64,000 nucleotides of DNA from Candidatus Gastranaerophilales bacterium (GTDB taxonomy: Bacteria; Cyanobacteriota; Vampirovibrionia; Gastranaerophilales; Gastranaerophilaceae): positions 1-64,000 of the forward strand of contig CALUXX010000004.1 in the NCBI GenBank assembly GCA_944324845.1, read 5' to 3'. A program made the translations under genes and the position numbers. Under the pieces are notes generated by a model that was not told where the DNA came from, did not search any database, and saw nothing but the letters and a program-made list of their open reading frames with translations. Below, in pieces: positions 18,633-28,314 of the stretch; positions within the stretch are counted from its first letter, which is position 1; the number at the start of each line of letters is the position of its first letter.

Positions 18633-19127
18633 TCAGATAATTCCCATGCCAGGAGTTGTCATTTGTACTGCTGTCATGTGTGCTTGTTGAGCCATATCAT
18701 GCATTTGTTGTGCAATGAATTGATTTTGCATCATATCATTTTGAGAATTTATCATTTGCAGATTCTGCATACTATTTCTTCTATTTGCCATATACATACT
18801 AGCTAGTGCTAAATTACGCATAAATTTTCCATATAGCGAAAGCTCTTCTTCCTTATTAGCATTATCATCTTGTTTTGAATTATATATTTTTTGAGGCGGC
18901 ATATGTTTTTTATTAAATTCTAAAAGTCCTTTATAATCAGTATGAATTGTTTTAACTTCATTACCATCATCAATTTTTATTGTTACTTTTCCTTTTGGAT
19001 CTTTTTCGATTGAAGCTATTTGTTTTTTGCCGTCAACTTCAACCATATACTCATATTTTTCATATTCTTTTGGAGGTTGAACATGAATTGTTGTAACACC
19101 ATTTACTCCATTTACACCACTTACCAT
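18633..19127 (-). CDS. uncharacterised protein with a Met/Gln-rich tail
   Basis: I do not recognise this 164-residue protein. The first 15 residues repeat Val-Asn-Gly. Residues about 20-75 have short alternating strands with many charged residues (VEVDGKKQIASIEKD), suggesting a small beta domain. Residues about 95-164 are very rich in Met, Gln and Asn (MQNLQMINSQNDMMQNQF), probably a helical or coiled segment. There is no signal peptide. An AAAGGAG site is 5 nt before the ATG. It is flanked by the rpoB promoter region and a toxin-antitoxin pair and seems monocistronic. Probably a lineage-specific protein. Confidence 0.7.
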   Translation of the reverse strand: MVSGVNGVNGVTTIHVQPPKEYEKYEYMVEVDGKKQIASIEKDPKGKVTIKIDDGNEVKTIHTDYKGLLEFNKKHMPPQKIYNSKQDDNANKEEELSLYGKFMRNLALASMYMANRRNSMQNLQMINSQNDMMQNQFIAQQMHDMAQQAHMTAVQMTTPGMGII

Positions 19128-19275
19128 ATTTTCTCCTTTTTAACTCACACTATATTATTTTTAAAACATATTTTTTAAAATAATTGCTAAAGGATTGTAT
19201 ATATTTTTAGGCAAAATAGTAAATAACATTAAATTTTAGGCACATAAACAACACATTTACATAACGTTACAATTT

Positions 19276-19302
19276 ATGATACATAATAATTTATGTTATC
19301 AT
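19276..19302. promoter_or_regulatory. inverted repeat before hepT (possible operator)
   Basis: ATGATA (276-281) and TATCAT (297-302) form an imperfect inverted repeat ending 6 nt before the hepT ATG. TATCAT could also be the -10 box of a leaderless transcript, because no ribosome site precedes the ATG. Autoregulation is common for toxin-antitoxin pairs. Confidence 0.35.
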
Positions 19303-19308
19303 TAACTT

Positions 19309-19701
19309 ATGATTGATTTAACACCACTTGAAAATGCACTAAAAACTTTGGATGAAATTATTATCCGCTATGATAAAGAAAGTTATGATAATGCAATACG
19401 TGATGCAGTTATTCAACGATTTGAATACACTTATTCTCTAAGTATCAAAATGCTTACGCGTTTTCTTCAGCACCAAGCACCGGAATTACCTGATACTTTG
19501 ACTTTTAATGAAATAATAAGAAAATCAAATCAAATGGGACTTTTATTATCTGACTTGGAAAAATGGACAGAATACAGACAAAAAAGGAATCTGACTTCCC
19601 ATACATACGAAGAAACTATTGCTAATGCGGTTGTGAGTGTTGTTAAAGATTTTCAAAAGGATGCCCAATTCTTATTAAACCAAATAAAAAAACACCTATG
19701 A
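19309..19701 (+). CDS. hepT: HEPN-domain toxin, HepT / HI0074 family
   Basis: A 130-residue all-helical HEPN protein of the nucleotidyltransferase-substrate-binding family. It keeps the RNase motif R-x4-H-x-Y as R93-NLTS-H98-T-Y100. In characterised systems of this family the HEPN partner is the toxic RNase and its motif Tyr is AMPylated by the MNT partner. Its stop overlaps the start of the nucleotidyltransferase by 4 nt (ATGA), the usual order for this pair. No Shine-Dalgarno sequence is evident. A role as a type VII toxin is inferred from family and pairing. Confidence 0.88.
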   Translation: MIDLTPLENALKTLDEIIIRYDKESYDNAIRDAVIQRFEYTYSLSIKMLTRFLQHQAPELPDTLTFNEIIRKSNQMGLLLSDLEKWTEYRQKRNLTSHTYEETIANAVVSVVKDFQKDAQFLLNQIKKHL

Positions 19702-19985
19702 TTGATTTACAAGAAAAATACATAAATTTCATCAAAAAATTGATAATAAAATATCTGCCAAATTGCACTATATATCTTTTTGGTTCGCGCGTAAAAGGAA
19801 CGGCTAAAAAATATTCCGATATAGATATTGCACTGGATTGTTGTGATTTAGATGAAAGAATATTACTCAAAATTAAAAATGAATTTAACGAATCAACAAT
19901 TCCTTATGAAGTTGACGTTATTGATTTAAAAAATATCTCAGAAACTTTTAAAAATCATATAAATAATGATTTAACAAAAATTTAA
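19698..19985 (+). CDS. mntA: minimal nucleotidyltransferase antitoxin, MntA / HI0073 family
   Basis: A 95-residue MNT-fold protein. The catalytic signature GS-x10-D-x-D is exact (G29 S30 ... D41-I-D43), with the third acidic residue probably in VDVID near the C-terminal third. In type VII systems this enzyme AMPylates and silences the HEPN toxin. Translational coupling with hepT through a 4-nt overlap supports a shared operon. It is somewhat short for the family but keeps all catalytic parts. Confidence 0.88.
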   Translation: MIDLQEKYINFIKKLIIKYLPNCTIYLFGSRVKGTAKKYSDIDIALDCCDLDERILLKIKNEFNESTIPYEVDVIDLKNISETFKNHINNDLTKI

Positions 19986-20014
19986 AGAAATTTATTTGAA
20001 CTACCCTAACAAAT

Positions 20015-20221
20015 TTACTTATGACGCAAAACTAAATCAATTAATTGCGAAACTGTCATATTTGTTCCATTACATTTTTTCATTGAATTTGGCAACAAAC
20101 CGGTTACTAAATTCTTTCTTTCCATAAGTTTGTCTGCTTTTGAATTAAGATAGTCTATTGATTGGTTTAATTTCTTTATTCCGCTGGGGATTCTATAACT
20201 TTCGATTCTAAATATTTTCAT
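20015..20221 (-). CDS. short uncharacterised protein
   Basis: A 68-residue basic protein I do not recognise. It has a helical middle (IKKLNQSIDYLNSKADKLMER) and a C-terminal TVSQLIDLVLRH segment. The start is placed at the ATG at 20221, which has GGAG 5 nt upstream; a longer frame begins at 20236 but would contain that ribosome site. It converges on the HepT-MntA pair and lies downstream of a large helicase. It has no signal peptide or membrane segment. Confidence 0.55.
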   Translation of the reverse strand: MKIFRIESYRIPSGIKKLNQSIDYLNSKADKLMERKNLVTGLLPNSMKKCNGTNMTVSQLIDLVLRHK

Positions 20222-20305
20222 ATTTTCTCCACTCATATAATATCCCGTAAAAAATATTTTTGCTAATATATTTCATTTTTTAACAAAAAATTTTTACATA
20301 AATTA

Positions 20306-23300
20306 TTAATCAACAGAGAAAATTTCTCTAATATCATCCATAGTAAGTGATTTAGTAATATTTCTATCTACAGAAATTACGCTATCAACAAGGTTTCTTT
20401 TAATAGTTTTAAGTTTTTGAATTTTTTCTTCAACCGTATTTTTAGTAATAAGTCTATATACAAACACTTTCTTAGTTTGTCCGATACGGTATGCTCTATC
20501 TGTTGCCTGATCTTCAACCGCAGGGTTCCACCATGGGTCATAGTGAATTACATAATCTGCTCCGGTTAAGTTCAAGCCTGTACCGCCGGCTTTCAAACTG
20601 ATTAAGAAAATCGGTATAGTTGGATCTGTATTAAATCTTTCAACAGCACCTTGTCTATCTTTTGTTTTACCTGTCAAATATTCATATTTAATGCCTGATT
20701 TATCCAACCAATCTTTTATGATATCAAGCATATCTACAAATTGGCTGAATAACAAAATTCTATGTTTTTCGGCAATGATTTCTTCCAACATCCCTTTAAG
20801 TTTTTCAAATTTGCCTGATGAAATAACGTTTTTAACATTATTCTTATCATACAATCTTGGGTGACAGCAGATTTGACGCATTCTAAGAAGTGCTGAGAAT
20901 ATTGATAATCTGCTTTTTTCAAGTCCGTTTTGTTCGATTGATTTGAACAATTCTTCCTTCGTACTATCAAGAACTTGTAAATAGAAGTCTTTTTGATCGT
21001 CTGTTAATTCACAGTATGCAATGTTTTCTACCTTATCAGGAAGATCTTTTGCTACATCTCGCTTCATACGGCGAAGGATAAACGGATAAATTTGCAATTT
21101 TAAACGTTTTTCAACAATTTTATCCTGATGTTCCATAATCGGATTAACATATCTTGAATTGAAATCCGCCATCGAGAATAAAAATCCCGGCATTAAAAAG
21201 TCAAATACTGACCATAGTTCTTCTAATTTGTTTTCTATCGGCGTTCCTGACAAGGCAAGTTTGTGTTGGGAAGTTAATTGTTTTACTGCTTGAGCAGTTT
21301 GAGATGTTGCGTTTTTAATATTTTGAGATTCATCAAGAATGATATAACGGAAATTTATATCTTTTAATTTTTTAATATCTCGTCTTAAAAGTGCATAACT
21401 TGTTATTACAACATCATATTCAGGAATTTTATCGAAAAATTGTTTTCTTTCTCCGCCTTGCAATTTCAAACAAGAAAGTGTTGGTGCAAATTTCTGAATT
21501 TCTGCTTCCCAGTTAAATACAACCGTAGTTGGTGCAATTACCAAAGATGGCATTGTTCCGTCTTCTTCTTTTGCCTTTTGCAAAACTGTCAATGCCTGCA
21601 AAGTTTTTCCAAGACCCATATCGTCTGCCAAAATTCCGTTAAGACCATATTTATACATAAACCATAACCAGCCAAAACCTTTTAGCTGATATTCACGAAA
21701 TTCTGCATTGATACCTTCAGGAAGTTTCAATCCTTCCACTGTTGAAAACGTTGACATTTGCTCCCAGAAAGTTTTAAATCTTTCACTTAATATCAATTCA
21801 ACATCTAAGTTTTTAAGTTCGTTAATTAAACCTGCTCGATATGTTTTTACCGTAAATCGGTTATCAGGGTTTCTATATACATCAAATGAATTGAATGCTC
21901 TCATCATTGCATATATATTTTGTGCAGGATATTCTACAAAACCAAGACTTCTTATTCTTGAATATTTTTCTCCGCTTTGAATAGTTTCATATATTTCGTC
22001 AAAATTAATAATTTCTTCACCAACCTGACCATATATGCTTATATCAAAGCTATCCGGCTGCTCCTCTGAGAAATCTATTTTGGCACACATCCTGAATGGT
22101 TCTTCTATTATTTTGAAAAATGACATATCATCTTTTTCTTCAAAACGCCAGCCTTCTCCTGCTTGTTTTAAATAATAATTATAAAAATCTATTGCATTTT
22201 CTTTCTCTAATGCTAAATTATTTGTCTGCATCGGTACAAATTTACAAGCCAAAAGCATTGCATAAGCTTCGTTCTCATGCTTAATATTTCGTTTTACCCA
22301 ATATATTAAATCTTCATCAGGCTTTTTAACCGCAATATATTGAGCCTTATCTGACGATGTTTTTGAATATGGAACTCTTACTCCATCATATTCAAAATCC
22401 AAAAATGCTTTTAACGATTGATCATAATCAATTCCCATCGTTACAACATTGACTGGCGGACGTTGCTCTAACATTAATTTTGAAATTTTTTCATCTACAA
22501 CAACATCCATTATCTCACGCAAATTCGGCAAATCTTCGTAAATAAATTTTCCGCAATCTGAATCTTTTAAATCAGTAAACGAAGATTTTATAATATTTTG
22601 AGGAATATTTTGAATTGCAACATTTGTTGGGAATATTATATTCTTATATCTTCCCCATTTTAAATGTCTTGAAAAATATCTTACCTCTTCAAAAGGATAA
22701 ACATCATCGACATCAGGTCTTTGCCATTCCAAAGAAAGTAAAAGCGTTCCCGGGGTATTAGATGTGTTTACATATAAAACTAATTTCCATTCTTCATCCG
22801 TAAATTTAAGGCGCTCTTTTGTCTTTTCATCAAGAACTTCATCCGCTTTAGCTAACAATGAAAACATTGGTCCAAATTTTGAAATAGGAATATCATACCA
22901 ACCGGCTTTTTTATCTTGTCTGGAAATCTTCAATAACTGTTGGAATACCAATACTTCAATCTTTTGTGATGAATTAAGTTCAAAATCAGGATTTTGTTTT
23001 TGAGCTTCAATTACACTGCGCAATATAGGTTCTATCTGACGAACAACCTTACCGGTTTCTCTTGAGCGAACTAATATAGAAAAGAAATTTGCCTTTCTTT
23101 TTGGGTTAAAGTGAAAAATATAACTGCCCTGTGGTTCTTCTTTCAATTCGGTATTTTCGTCAGGAAAATCAAATTCCATTCCGAATTTTGTTTCTAACCA
23201 GTCTTCGTATGCGTGTTCATCTATTGCTTTTAATGCTACTGCAACTGCGTGTTTACACCATTCTTCTTTTAGTGGACAGTTGCAACGTGCTTCTACTTTA

Positions 23301-23488
23301 TTCTTTTTAAATATTAAATCTGTATTATAATGATCCTGAAAATTTCCCTTAACTTTACCCATATAGAAATTCTTTTCAGGATAATTATCAAACACCATAT
23401 CCTTTGTATGATATTCGTAACCTCGGCGCCAACTGCCTGCACTTGCATTTTCTTTTATAAATTTGTAATTAAATTTCGTGTTACTCAT
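20306..23488 (-). CDS. SNF2-family ATPase with N-terminal SWIM zinc finger
   Basis: A 1060-residue Swi2/Snf2 (HepA/RapA-like superfamily) DNA translocase. The N-terminus has a SWIM zinc finger C69-x-C71-x6-C78-x-H80. The middle 450 residues are a family-specific extension. The ATPase core has Walker A DDMGLGKT near 616, DESQ near 719 (the DExH-like box), SGTPIENKL near 750, and C-terminal motifs GGTGLNLT and DRAYRIGQ near 993. Such proteins remodel DNA-protein or RNA polymerase complexes, but the specific role is unknown. It seems to be transcribed alone. Confidence 0.93.
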   Translation of the reverse strand: MSNTKFNYKFIKENASAGSWRRGYEYHTKDMVFDNYPEKNFYMGKVKGNFQDHYNTDLIFKKNKVEARCNCPLKEEWCKHAVAVALKAIDEHAYEDWLETKFGMEFDFPDENTELKEEPQGSYIFHFNPKRKANFFSILVRSRETGKVVRQIEPILRSVIEAQKQNPDFELNSSQKIEVLVFQQLLKISRQDKKAGWYDIPISKFGPMFSLLAKADEVLDEKTKERLKFTDEEWKLVLYVNTSNTPGTLLLSLEWQRPDVDDVYPFEEVRYFSRHLKWGRYKNIIFPTNVAIQNIPQNIIKSSFTDLKDSDCGKFIYEDLPNLREIMDVVVDEKISKLMLEQRPPVNVVTMGIDYDQSLKAFLDFEYDGVRVPYSKTSSDKAQYIAVKKPDEDLIYWVKRNIKHENEAYAMLLACKFVPMQTNNLALEKENAIDFYNYYLKQAGEGWRFEEKDDMSFFKIIEEPFRMCAKIDFSEEQPDSFDISIYGQVGEEIINFDEIYETIQSGEKYSRIRSLGFVEYPAQNIYAMMRAFNSFDVYRNPDNRFTVKTYRAGLINELKNLDVELILSERFKTFWEQMSTFSTVEGLKLPEGINAEFREYQLKGFGWLWFMYKYGLNGILADDMGLGKTLQALTVLQKAKEEDGTMPSLVIAPTTVVFNWEAEIQKFAPTLSCLKLQGGERKQFFDKIPEYDVVITSYALLRRDIKKLKDINFRYIILDESQNIKNATSQTAQAVKQLTSQHKLALSGTPIENKLEELWSVFDFLMPGFLFSMADFNSRYVNPIMEHQDKIVEKRLKLQIYPFILRRMKRDVAKDLPDKVENIAYCELTDDQKDFYLQVLDSTKEELFKSIEQNGLEKSRLSIFSALLRMRQICCHPRLYDKNNVKNVISSGKFEKLKGMLEEIIAEKHRILLFSQFVDMLDIIKDWLDKSGIKYEYLTGKTKDRQGAVERFNTDPTIPIFLISLKAGGTGLNLTGADYVIHYDPWWNPAVEDQATDRAYRIGQTKKVFVYRLITKNTVEEKIQKLKTIKRNLVDSVISVDRNITKSLTMDDIREIFSVD

Positions 23489-23639
23489 CTATGGAGTATA
23501 TCTCTTTCTTTCCGGCGAGGGAACAACTTTCATACAGAGCTTTTCTGTAACCCCTCCGCTTCTGTGCTCATTATACACAATAAAATTTAAAAACGCAATA
23601 CTATAATCTTAATAATAAAAATTTATACAAATTAAAAAA

Positions 23640-25205
23640 CTAAGATTCAACTTTATTTCGTTTAAATAATAGTAATAAAGGTATCAGCACAAAACACAAA
23701 AGACCAAATATTCTAAAAGAATCCATAAACGCCCATAAACTTGATTGTTTTAGCAGTTGTCCATACAGAGAATATTGCGCCATATAATGAGCAACAGAAG
23801 GACTTGTATATTGCGACAACATTGCAGCTGTTGCCTGAACGCGTTCAATAAACGCTTCATTCAATTCGCTTAAATTTCCAACCATCATATATTGGTGAAC
23901 TTGGCTAAATCTTGTCAACATCGTTGCTACAAGTGATGTACCTATTGCACTTCCGATATTTTTCAATAAATTCTGTAAACCTGTAGCATTTGTCATCTGT
24001 TCATTTGTAAGAGTTTCCATAGACAAGTTTATAATAGGAACCATTGAAAGCCCCATTCCAAGACCCATTACATAATTTGGGATCATAATATTTATACTTG
24101 AAATCTGTAGATTTAAAAATCCAAAAAATAGACCTGCAAAACCCAACAATGCTAAACCGATACAAACTAATGCTCTTTTATCAACTTTATCAGCAATAAA
24201 AGCACATATAATCATAGCTGTCATACTACCCAAACCTCTCGGCATCATAGAATATCCGCTTAAAAACGCAGTATATCCCATCATACTTTGTAAAAATTGA
24301 GGCAATATCGCTAATGATGCATATAATACAGCCTGCATTACAACCTGAATAATTGTACCAATTACAAAATTTCTATCCTTAAAAACACTTAAATCTACTA
24401 AGGTATTTTTACGCTTTAGTTGGGAGATAAAAAAGCAAATTCCTGCAAAACAAGAAATACCAAAAACCCAGCAAATCCAAGTTGCATTAAACCAATCGGC
24501 ATTATTACCCTTATCAAAAAATACCTGCAAACACAACAACCATATAGTTAAGAAAAAGAATCCTAACCCATCAATTTTTACATCTTTTTGACGGCGAGAA
24601 TACGGAGGATTAAACAAAAGTTTAGCAGACAAAATCGCCGCCAAACACCCAAACGGAATGTTTATAAAGAAAATCCAAGGCCAAGACCAATTATCCGTAA
24701 TCCATCCCCCTAAAACAGGACCGATAATAGGAGCAATAATTACCCCCATACCAAATAAAGACATTGCAGTCCCTCTTTTTTCTTTAGGAAAACTTTCCAT
24801 CATTAATGCTTGCGATATCGGTAAAATTCCCCCGCCACCTGCGCCTTGCAATATTCTAAAAAGAACCATTTCGCCTAAATTTCTGGCAAGTCCGCATAGC
24901 ATTGATGCTATTGTAAATAACAAAATACTTATTATATAAAAGTTTTTTCTTCCCAATAACTTACTAAAAAAACTTACAGAAGGGATTATTATACCACTTG
25001 CAATTAAGTAGCTTGTTAAAATCCACATACTTTCATCTCTTGTAGCCGAAAAACTTCCAGCCATATGCGGCAAAGCAACGTTAGCAATAGTTCCGTCTAT
25101 TACATAAATAAATACCGCAAGTAATGTCGGAATTGATGAAATCCATGGATTTTCCGGTAAGTATTTATTCTCATCTTCTGCATTTACAATAACGTTTTCT
25201 GACAT
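23640..25205 (-). CDS. emrB: DHA2-family multidrug MFS exporter, EmrB-like
   Basis: A 521-residue, 14-helix major-facilitator drug:proton antiporter. The first helix region has YVIDGTIANVALPHMAGSF, the DHA2 hallmark, and GAGGGGILPISQALM and GPVLGGWITDNWSWPWIFFINIPFG follow, the latter being antiporter motif C with its neighbour. It pairs with the membrane-fusion protein 69 nt upstream and with the divergent TolC-like gene to form a tripartite pump across both membranes. The substrate is unknown. Control by the MarR gene of the same operon is inferred. Confidence 0.92.
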   Translation of the reverse strand: MSENVIVNAEDENKYLPENPWISSIPTLLAVFIYVIDGTIANVALPHMAGSFSATRDESMWILTSYLIASGIIIPSVSFFSKLLGRKNFYIISILLFTIASMLCGLARNLGEMVLFRILQGAGGGGILPISQALMMESFPKEKRGTAMSLFGMGVIIAPIIGPVLGGWITDNWSWPWIFFINIPFGCLAAILSAKLLFNPPYSRRQKDVKIDGLGFFFLTIWLLCLQVFFDKGNNADWFNATWICWVFGISCFAGICFFISQLKRKNTLVDLSVFKDRNFVIGTIIQVVMQAVLYASLAILPQFLQSMMGYTAFLSGYSMMPRGLGSMTAMIICAFIADKVDKRALVCIGLALLGFAGLFFGFLNLQISSINIMIPNYVMGLGMGLSMVPIINLSMETLTNEQMTNATGLQNLLKNIGSAIGTSLVATMLTRFSQVHQYMMVGNLSELNEAFIERVQATAAMLSQYTSPSVAHYMAQYSLYGQLLKQSSLWAFMDSFRIFGLLCFVLIPLLLLFKRNKVES

Positions 25206-25274
25206 TTTTATCCTTTTACAAAAGAATACCGACTGACTTCAGCCGATATTCTTTTTAGCCTACTACTTAATATT

Positions 25275-26285
25275 TTACTTTACTTTTACCTTAGGGACAA
25301 CTGACATACCGGGAACTATATTATATTTATCAGTGTCAATTTCTTCAGTAAATACTATCTTAACAGGTATTCTCTGTACAATCTTTACAAATGAACCTAC
25401 CGCATTTTCAGGTGGGAACAAGCTTGATTTTGCACCTGATGCCCTTTGAATACTATCAATTTTACCCTTGAATACTTTATTTGGATATGTATCAACTTTT
25501 ATCGCTACAGGTTGACCAGGGTGCATATGTCTTAATTGATTTTCTTTAAAGTTTGCAACTACCCATACTTCCTCCGGTACCAAAGTAAATAATGGAGAAC
25601 CTGCCGTTACGTACATTCCTTTTTCAACTCTGCGTGATGATACTGTACCTGATTGCGGTGCGTATATTTTTGTATATGACAAATCCAACGCTGCCTTATC
25701 TTTAGCTGCTTTTGCAGTTCTTAAATTAGCATCTGCAACTGTCTTTCCTTCATTTTGTGAAAACAATGCTTGATTTGCTTGTGTCAATCCCGCTTGTGCT
25801 TGGTCATATTTTACTTGTGCTGCATCAAATGTCTGCTTTGAAACCGCTCCTTGTTCATATAAATTTCTATAACGATCTAAATCTTTTTTCGCTAATTCAA
25901 TAGCTGATTCTGATGCTACTAAATTTGCCTTAGCATTCGCTTGATCTAATTTAATCTTTTCATACGCTGATTCCGCTTGTTCTAATTTAACCTTGTAATC
26001 AGCATCATCTATTACTGCAACTAAATCTCCTGCTTTTACATGTTGGTTATCTGTTATATAAACTTCCTCAATCTGTCCTGATACTCGTGGTGATACATTT
26101 ACTGTCGTTGTTTCTACATAAGCATCATCTGTTGATTGATATTGCATTTCATTTACAATATAAAAACCTGCACCTACCAATAAAATAGCAATTATTACAC
26201 CTGCTATTGTTCTTTTTAAACCCTTTCTATGAGGTTTTTCTGCTGTTTCTTCTGTCTTTTCTTGTTCTTTAATATTCTCTTCCAT
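25275..26285 (-). CDS. emrA: membrane-fusion protein, EmrA/HlyD family
   Basis: The periplasmic adaptor of a tripartite efflux pump. It has a short cytoplasmic N-terminus, one membrane helix at about residues 25-46, a lipoyl-like half near 60-90 (YVETTTVNVSPRVSGQI), a coiled-coil hairpin at about 95-195 (Ala/Gln-rich), the second lipoyl half (IYAPQSGTVSSRRVEKG) and beta-barrel domains. The 336-residue length is typical of EmrA. It lies 14 nt after the MarR gene and before emrB. Confidence 0.92.
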   Translation of the reverse strand: MEENIKEQEKTEETAEKPHRKGLKRTIAGVIIAILLVGAGFYIVNEMQYQSTDDAYVETTTVNVSPRVSGQIEEVYITDNQHVKAGDLVAVIDDADYKVKLEQAESAYEKIKLDQANAKANLVASESAIELAKKDLDRYRNLYEQGAVSKQTFDAAQVKYDQAQAGLTQANQALFSQNEGKTVADANLRTAKAAKDKAALDLSYTKIYAPQSGTVSSRRVEKGMYVTAGSPLFTLVPEEVWVVANFKENQLRHMHPGQPVAIKVDTYPNKVFKGKIDSIQRASGAKSSLFPPENAVGSFVKIVQRIPVKIVFTEEIDTDKYNIVPGMSVVPKVKVK

Positions 26286-26299
26286 ATTTTTATAACCTC

Positions 26300-26761
26300 T
26301 TATATATTCATTTGTACTTCTTTTTCTATATTGTGTCTAAAACTTATTATTGATTCTATTAATGCCGCTTTATCTTCCTCTGATAATATCTTTGGAAGTT
26401 TATCTATATATACCTTCAACTTGTGCGTTACCTCAACTAAAAGTTCTCGACCTTTATCTGATAATTTCATTTTTCGAACTAATCTGTTATTCTTTGTATC
26501 TACAAAACGCTCAACATATCCTTTTTCTTCCAAAGAACTAAGTAATCTGCCTGTACTTGCTCTGTCTTTTAATATTAATTTAGCAAGTTCTCGCTGACAA
26601 ATACATTCATTAGCATCTATTGTATCAAGCGTTATAAATTCGTCAAATGTTATTCCTAAATCCATTTTCTGAAACAATTGCACCGATAAACATCTGCAAT
26701 ATTTCGCCGTTTGCTCAAATTGATAAAATATAGAGTCTATATAATGTTTCGCTTTTTCCAT
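26300..26761 (-). CDS. MarR-family transcriptional regulator
   Basis: A 153-residue winged-helix regulator. The DNA-binding core includes CQRELAKLILKDRASTGRLLSSLEEKGYVER and the wing VDTKNNRLVRKMKLSDKG. It is the first gene of the pump operon and is divergent from the tolC-like gene. The palindrome GTTGCA-TT-TGCAAC in the 114-nt intergenic region covers the -35 box of that gene and is the likely operator. Repression relieved by a small-molecule ligand is the usual mode for this family. Confidence 0.92.
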   Translation of the reverse strand: MEKAKHYIDSIFYQFEQTAKYCRCLSVQLFQKMDLGITFDEFITLDTIDANECICQRELAKLILKDRASTGRLLSSLEEKGYVERFVDTKNNRLVRKMKLSDKGRELLVEVTHKLKVYIDKLPKILSEEDKAALIESIISFRHNIEKEVQMNI

Positions 26762-26802
26762 AACCTTCGTCTAGATATTTCTATATGTTGTAAAAATAAT
26801 AT

Positions 26803-26816
26803 GTTGCATTTGCAAC
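26803..26816. promoter_or_regulatory. probable MarR operator
   Basis: GTTGCA-TT-TGCAAC is a perfect inverted repeat with AT-rich flanks that nearly continue the symmetry. It overlaps the -35 box of the tolC-like gene and sits 42 nt from the marR start. Confidence 0.65.
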
Positions 26817-26832
26817 AATATTATGCTATCAT
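26804..26832 (+). promoter_or_regulatory. probable promoter of the tolC-like gene
   Basis: TTGCAT (804-809), a 17-nt spacer and TATCAT (827-832) lie 44 nt before the TTG start. The -35 box is inside the palindrome, so regulator binding would block polymerase. Confidence 0.55.
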
Positions 26833-26875
26833 ACTATCAGATAAATTGCAAGTATTATTTTGAAGAGGTATAAAA

Positions 26876-28273
26876 TTGAAAAAGAAGATTATTACACTGC
26901 TGTTAGCCAGTTTTATAATTAATACTTTATCTCCTGTTGCATGCTTTGCAATAAAAAATAAAAAAAGTGAAGTGAAAAAAGTTTCTATTTCTAAAATTCA
27001 TAAACAGAGAGAAAAAAGTGACGAATTTAAATATAGTTATATTAATTATGACTGGTGGTCAAACTTTAATGACAGCATTCTAACAGGATACATTGATAAA
27101 GCTATTAAAAATAACTACACACTTAAAATGGCAACTATTGCCGTTGACGAATATTATCAAGCTGTAAAAATTCAATTTGCAAGTGAATTGCCGACTGCAA
27201 ATGTTGGTTTTGGTGCAGGATATAGCAAGTTACCATTTGAGACAGGTTCTGATTGGGGCTTTGCAACTCCTGCTATTGCTAATTACGAACTTGATTTGTT
27301 TGGTAAAAATCACAACAAAACTGATGCATCTAAAAAACAATATGAAGGTTCACTGCAAGATGAAAGAGCGGCTTACATTTCTATTGCTTCAGCAGTTGGA
27401 ACTACTTATTTGAACATCGTAAAACTTGATAAAATGATAGAATTACAAGAACAAATAGTTCAAGATAGAAAGTTAATATATGAATTAATGTTAGCAAGAA
27501 ATAAAGAAGGATTAACTTCTACTGCTGACACGGTAAAAGCAAACAAATCTTATATTGCCGGAAATACAGACTTAATTGAATACAAAAAGAATAGAACAAA
27601 ATTATTAAACCAATTAGCTGTTCTTATAGGAGAAAATCCTAACAACTCTGAAAAACTTCAAAGAGCAAGTTATGATAGTTTGAATTTTTCAGGAGCTATA
27701 CCGTCAGAAATTTCTTCTGAGGTGATTATGCAAAGACCTGATTACATTAAGGCAGAAAAAATGGTTGAAAAATCAGGGATTGATGTTAAAGTCGCAAGAA
27801 AAGAATTTCTTCCAAGCATAAACATCAGTGCTATAGCATTATTCTTAGCAAACGATTTTGGAAGTATATGGTCCACTAAAAATGCTTTAGCTATGATTGG
27901 CGGAGGGTTAAATTTACCGATATTTACAGGCGGTAGAAGACTTGCTAATTTAAGAATGAAAAAAGATGTTTATGAAAGAGTTTTAAATAATTATTACCAA
28001 ACTAATTTAACTGCAATTCAAGAAGTTAATGATGCGTTGGTTTCTATAAAACTTGACGAAGAAAAATATGCTGACACTAAAAAACAATCAATTCTTGAAA
28101 AAGAAGATTTTGGTTACAGCACTAATAAATACAATGAAGGAACTATTTCTAAATTAGATTTAGTTCAAGTTAAAGAAAATGTACTTTATACAGATCAAAA
28201 AGTTGTTAATGATAAAGTTAACTGCTTGGTAAATTACATTGAGCTATATAAAGTTACAGGAACTCAACTATAA
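26876..28273 (+). CDS. TolC/NodT-type outer-membrane efflux protein
   Basis: The outer-membrane channel partner of the EmrAB-like pump. The 465-residue protein starts at TTG with a GAAGAGG site. It has a signal peptide of about 25 residues ending near ACFA, with a Cys at position 24 that is not in a good lipobox. Two related efflux-protein repeats follow, with long helices (VDEYYQAVKIQFASELP; ATIAVDE) and typical blocks such as RPDYIKAEKMVEKSG and GGGLNLPIFTGGRR. It shows the organism has an outer membrane. It diverges from the marR-emrA-emrB operon. Confidence 0.9.
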   Translation: MKKKIITLLLASFIINTLSPVACFAIKNKKSEVKKVSISKIHKQREKSDEFKYSYINYDWWSNFNDSILTGYIDKAIKNNYTLKMATIAVDEYYQAVKIQFASELPTANVGFGAGYSKLPFETGSDWGFATPAIANYELDLFGKNHNKTDASKKQYEGSLQDERAAYISIASAVGTTYLNIVKLDKMIELQEQIVQDRKLIYELMLARNKEGLTSTADTVKANKSYIAGNTDLIEYKKNRTKLLNQLAVLIGENPNNSEKLQRASYDSLNFSGAIPSEISSEVIMQRPDYIKAEKMVEKSGIDVKVARKEFLPSINISAIALFLANDFGSIWSTKNALAMIGGGLNLPIFTGGRRLANLRMKKDVYERVLNNYYQTNLTAIQEVNDALVSIKLDEEKYADTKKQSILEKEDFGYSTNKYNEGTISKLDLVQVKENVLYTDQKVVNDKVNCLVNYIELYKVTGTQL

Positions 28274-28314
28274 CATATTAAATAAAATCTTAATCATATT
28301 TTTACTTACTAAAC

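Noticed and set aside
26229-26597. Plus-strand frame of 122 codons over emrA/marR
   Set aside because: Antisense to two recognised genes; composition is Phe/Ser/Leu-rich as expected for a shadow.
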